40,371 nt of DNA, taken from IMG/VR virus record IMGVR_UViG_3300050133_000052, positions 1 to 40,371 of that record; one strand, 5' to 3'. Below are positions 38,841 through 40,371 of this stretch, piece after piece. The position numbers and the translations under genes were made by a program. The stretch's first letter is position 1, and the number at the start of each line of letters is the position of its first letter. The notes under the pieces were generated by a model that was given only the letters and a program-made list of their open reading frames with translations, was not told the DNA's origin and searched no databases. This DNA is from a virus.

Positions 38841-40349
38841 ATGGATGAATTTAATAAAAGCGTTGCCATGTATTTGAGGAAGTCAAGAGCCGAAGAAAAT
38901 GAGAACACCGAGGCGGTTCTTGCCCGACACAAAGCTACTTTAATGAAGTATGCTGCTATCAACAGAATAGATATAAAAAAGATATATGAAGAGATTGCCA
39001 GTGGCGATAGCCTATTTGCCCGCCCAAAGATGTTAGAACTGCTGCAAGACATTGAGGACAAACAATATACAGGCGTGTTGTGCGTCGATATAGACCGTCT
39101 GGGGCGCGGTAACATGCAGGAGCAGGGACTTATACTAAACACACTCAAAGACGCGTCTACAGCCATTATAACACCCGACAAGACGTATAATCTGAATGAT
39201 GAACTTGATGAAACACAAACGGAGTTTAAAACATTCTTTGCCCGGCAGGAATTAAAGATGATAAAAAAGAGATTGAGCCGCGGAATAAGGCAAACGGTAG
39301 AAAAGGGCGGATATGTTTCTAACCCTCCCTTTGGATATAAAAGAGCACATAAAGATAAAATCCCGACATTGGAACCGGATCCCGAAGAGGCCGATATTGT
39401 AAAACTGATTTTTGAGTTGTATCTTGGAGATTATGGTTGCCAGTATATAAGTGAACGGTTGAACAAAATGGGTGTTAAACCTCACCGAGGTGAAGAATTT
39501 AACCGTCGCAGCGTCAGATATATTTTAACAAATGAAATTTATACAGGGAAAATCGTATGGGGCAAAACAAAGTTTCACCGGCCTAAAAAGGTTGGAGATA
39601 CATTTTACAAAACAAATAATTCACCTGAAAACTGGATAACAATAGACGGATTGCAACCCGCAATAATAAGCCAGGACACTTTTGATAAAGTAGGCGAAAT
39701 GGTAAGGCACAATTTAAAGCCCTCAACTCACGTTTCCGGAGTAATTGAAAACCCGCTTGCAGGAATACTATTATGTCGGAATTGCGGCTATTCTATGTCA
39801 CGCCGTCCGTTTAATGGCAGAAAGTATCAACATGATTTATTAATATGTCCTATTAAGGGATGCATGAAAGCGTCACGGCTTGATCACGTCGAGCAAATCT
39901 TTTTAAAAAATCTTAGTGAAAAAGTTCCTCAACTTGAAATCGAACTCCAGCAGGAGCAAAGGGATAGCAGTGAGAAACAAAAGGAAATTCAAACAAGTAA
40001 AATGAAATTCGAACACGATAAACTGATAGCGCAACGTAATAAACTTTATGATCTGCTTGAACAGGGCATTTACACGGTCAATAAATTTCAAGAGCGTGAA
40101 AGCGGAATTACTGAAAAAATTGATAAGTTAGATTTTGATATTAGAACATTTGAAACAGAAAATAAATTGTTACCTAAACAGAAAAAAATTATAATTCCCA
40201 AAATAAAAAACGTTCTGCAAAAATATTGGGAAAGCACACCAACAGAAAAAAACGCCCTATTAAAGGACGTTGTTGAAAAAGCATATTATTATAAAACAAA
40301 AGACGCGAAACCTGATGATTTTACCTTAGATCTGATTTTAAAACTCTGA
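38841..40349 (+). CDS. large serine integrase
   Basis: A 502-residue large serine recombinase that inserts and excises the prophage. The catalytic domain starts VAMYLRKSR with nucleophile S15, followed by DIDRLGRGNMQEQG near 75-88 and the recombinase domain to about 260. Then comes a zinc ribbon (LLCRNCGYS near 311-319 and CPIKGC near 336-341) and a coiled-coil C-terminal part (about 350-450). Start is ATG 3 bases after the membrane protein stop. Candidate att sequences follow its stop. It shares the operon of the repressor. Confidence 0.93.
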   Translation: MDEFNKSVAMYLRKSRAEENENTEAVLARHKATLMKYAAINRIDIKKIYEEIASGDSLFARPKMLELLQDIEDKQYTGVLCVDIDRLGRGNMQEQGLILNTLKDASTAIITPDKTYNLNDELDETQTEFKTFFARQELKMIKKRLSRGIRQTVEKGGYVSNPPFGYKRAHKDKIPTLEPDPEEADIVKLIFELYLGDYGCQYISERLNKMGVKPHRGEEFNRRSVRYILTNEIYTGKIVWGKTKFHRPKKVGDTFYKTNNSPENWITIDGLQPAIISQDTFDKVGEMVRHNLKPSTHVSGVIENPLAGILLCRNCGYSMSRRPFNGRKYQHDLLICPIKGCMKASRLDHVEQIFLKNLSEKVPQLEIELQQEQRDSSEKQKEIQTSKMKFEHDKLIAQRNKLYDLLEQGIYTVNKFQERESGITEKIDKLDFDIRTFETENKLLPKQKKIIIPKIKNVLQKYWESTPTEKNALLKDVVEKAYYYKTKDAKPDDFTLDLILKL

Positions 40350-40350
40350 C

Positions 40351-40371
40351 AACGTGGGTAGTGCAATTCGC
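40351..40371. other. candidate right attachment half-site
   Basis: AACGTG at 40351-40356, GTGCAA near 40361 and TCGC at 40368-40371 match the left end (CACGTT at 14-19, TCGC at 1-4) as explained for the left site. It begins two bases after the integrase stop. Inference only, as no host junction is visible. Confidence 0.45.

Noticed and set aside
1-40371. tRNA, rRNA, transposase or IS element, diversity-generating retroelement
   Set aside because: I saw no cloverleaf-like sequence, transposase motif, or reverse transcriptase motif on either strand.

Overview
The window reads as one essentially complete temperate, short-tailed (podovirus-type) prophage of a Gram-positive host, probably a Clostridia / Oscillospiraceae-like bacterium. 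The reasons are strong AGGAGG-type ribosome sites with many GTG and TTG starts, a GH25 lysozyme with a holin, a large serine integrase, a RecU-type resolvase, and an N4-gp56-type capsid with a portal, a terminase and a P22 gp10-like tail hub but no tail tube, sheath or tape-measure gene. The host assignment is inference. The two ends share TCGC, and joining them gives an attP-like site with AACGTG...CACGTT arms beside the integrase, so the window may run exactly from one att site to the other.

Layout. 1-787: a plus-strand gene for an exported coiled-coil protein with its own promoter (candidate lysogenic-conversion gene). 827-19137 (minus): the late operon, read right to left: small terminase subunit, noncoding gap with repeats, two small genes, large terminase subunit, portal, small genes including a Mu Com-like zinc ribbon, scaffold, N4-gp56-type capsid, adaptor, tail hub, tail and ejection proteins, a 1466-residue polyvalent protein with an ADP-ribosyltransferase-like domain, lysozyme, coiled-coil membrane protein and holin. 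19157-20518: a winged-helix gene, repeats, a long inverted repeat and a ribbon-helix-helix regulator. 20614-22353 (plus): a cassette of five small genes ending in a DUF3560 protein, divergent from that regulator. 22398-37688 (minus): the early operon, read right to left: Cro-like gene, MazF-antirepressor fusion, coiled-coil and single-strand-annealing genes, NinB-like, HNH, SSB, DUF5131, DNA methyltransferase, PnuC-like, lambda O-like initiator with iterons in its coding sequence, DnaB helicase, many small proteins, Lar-like, RecU and finally an HTH gene in the late-regulator position. 37929-40349 (plus): CI-like repressor, mini ImmA-like protein, membrane protein and serine integrase in one tight operon.

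How it works together. A divergent switch with two TCTTAG...CTAAGA operators separates lysogeny (plus) from lytic (minus) transcription. Early genes replicate and recombine the DNA, the last early gene may switch on the late operon, and the virion probably injects the polyvalent protein with the DNA.

Most unusual observations: (1) three DNA-metabolism genes (RecU, O-like initiator, probably the methyltransferase) have an ACG where their family normally starts with Met, each seven or so bases after a good Shine-Dalgarno; (2) a MazF/PemK toxin fused in frame to a BRO-N antirepressor; (3) a divergent small-gene cassette with structured intergenic RNA that resembles an anti-defence locus; (4) an ADP-ribosyltransferase module flanked by a duplicated sequence inside the ejected protein.
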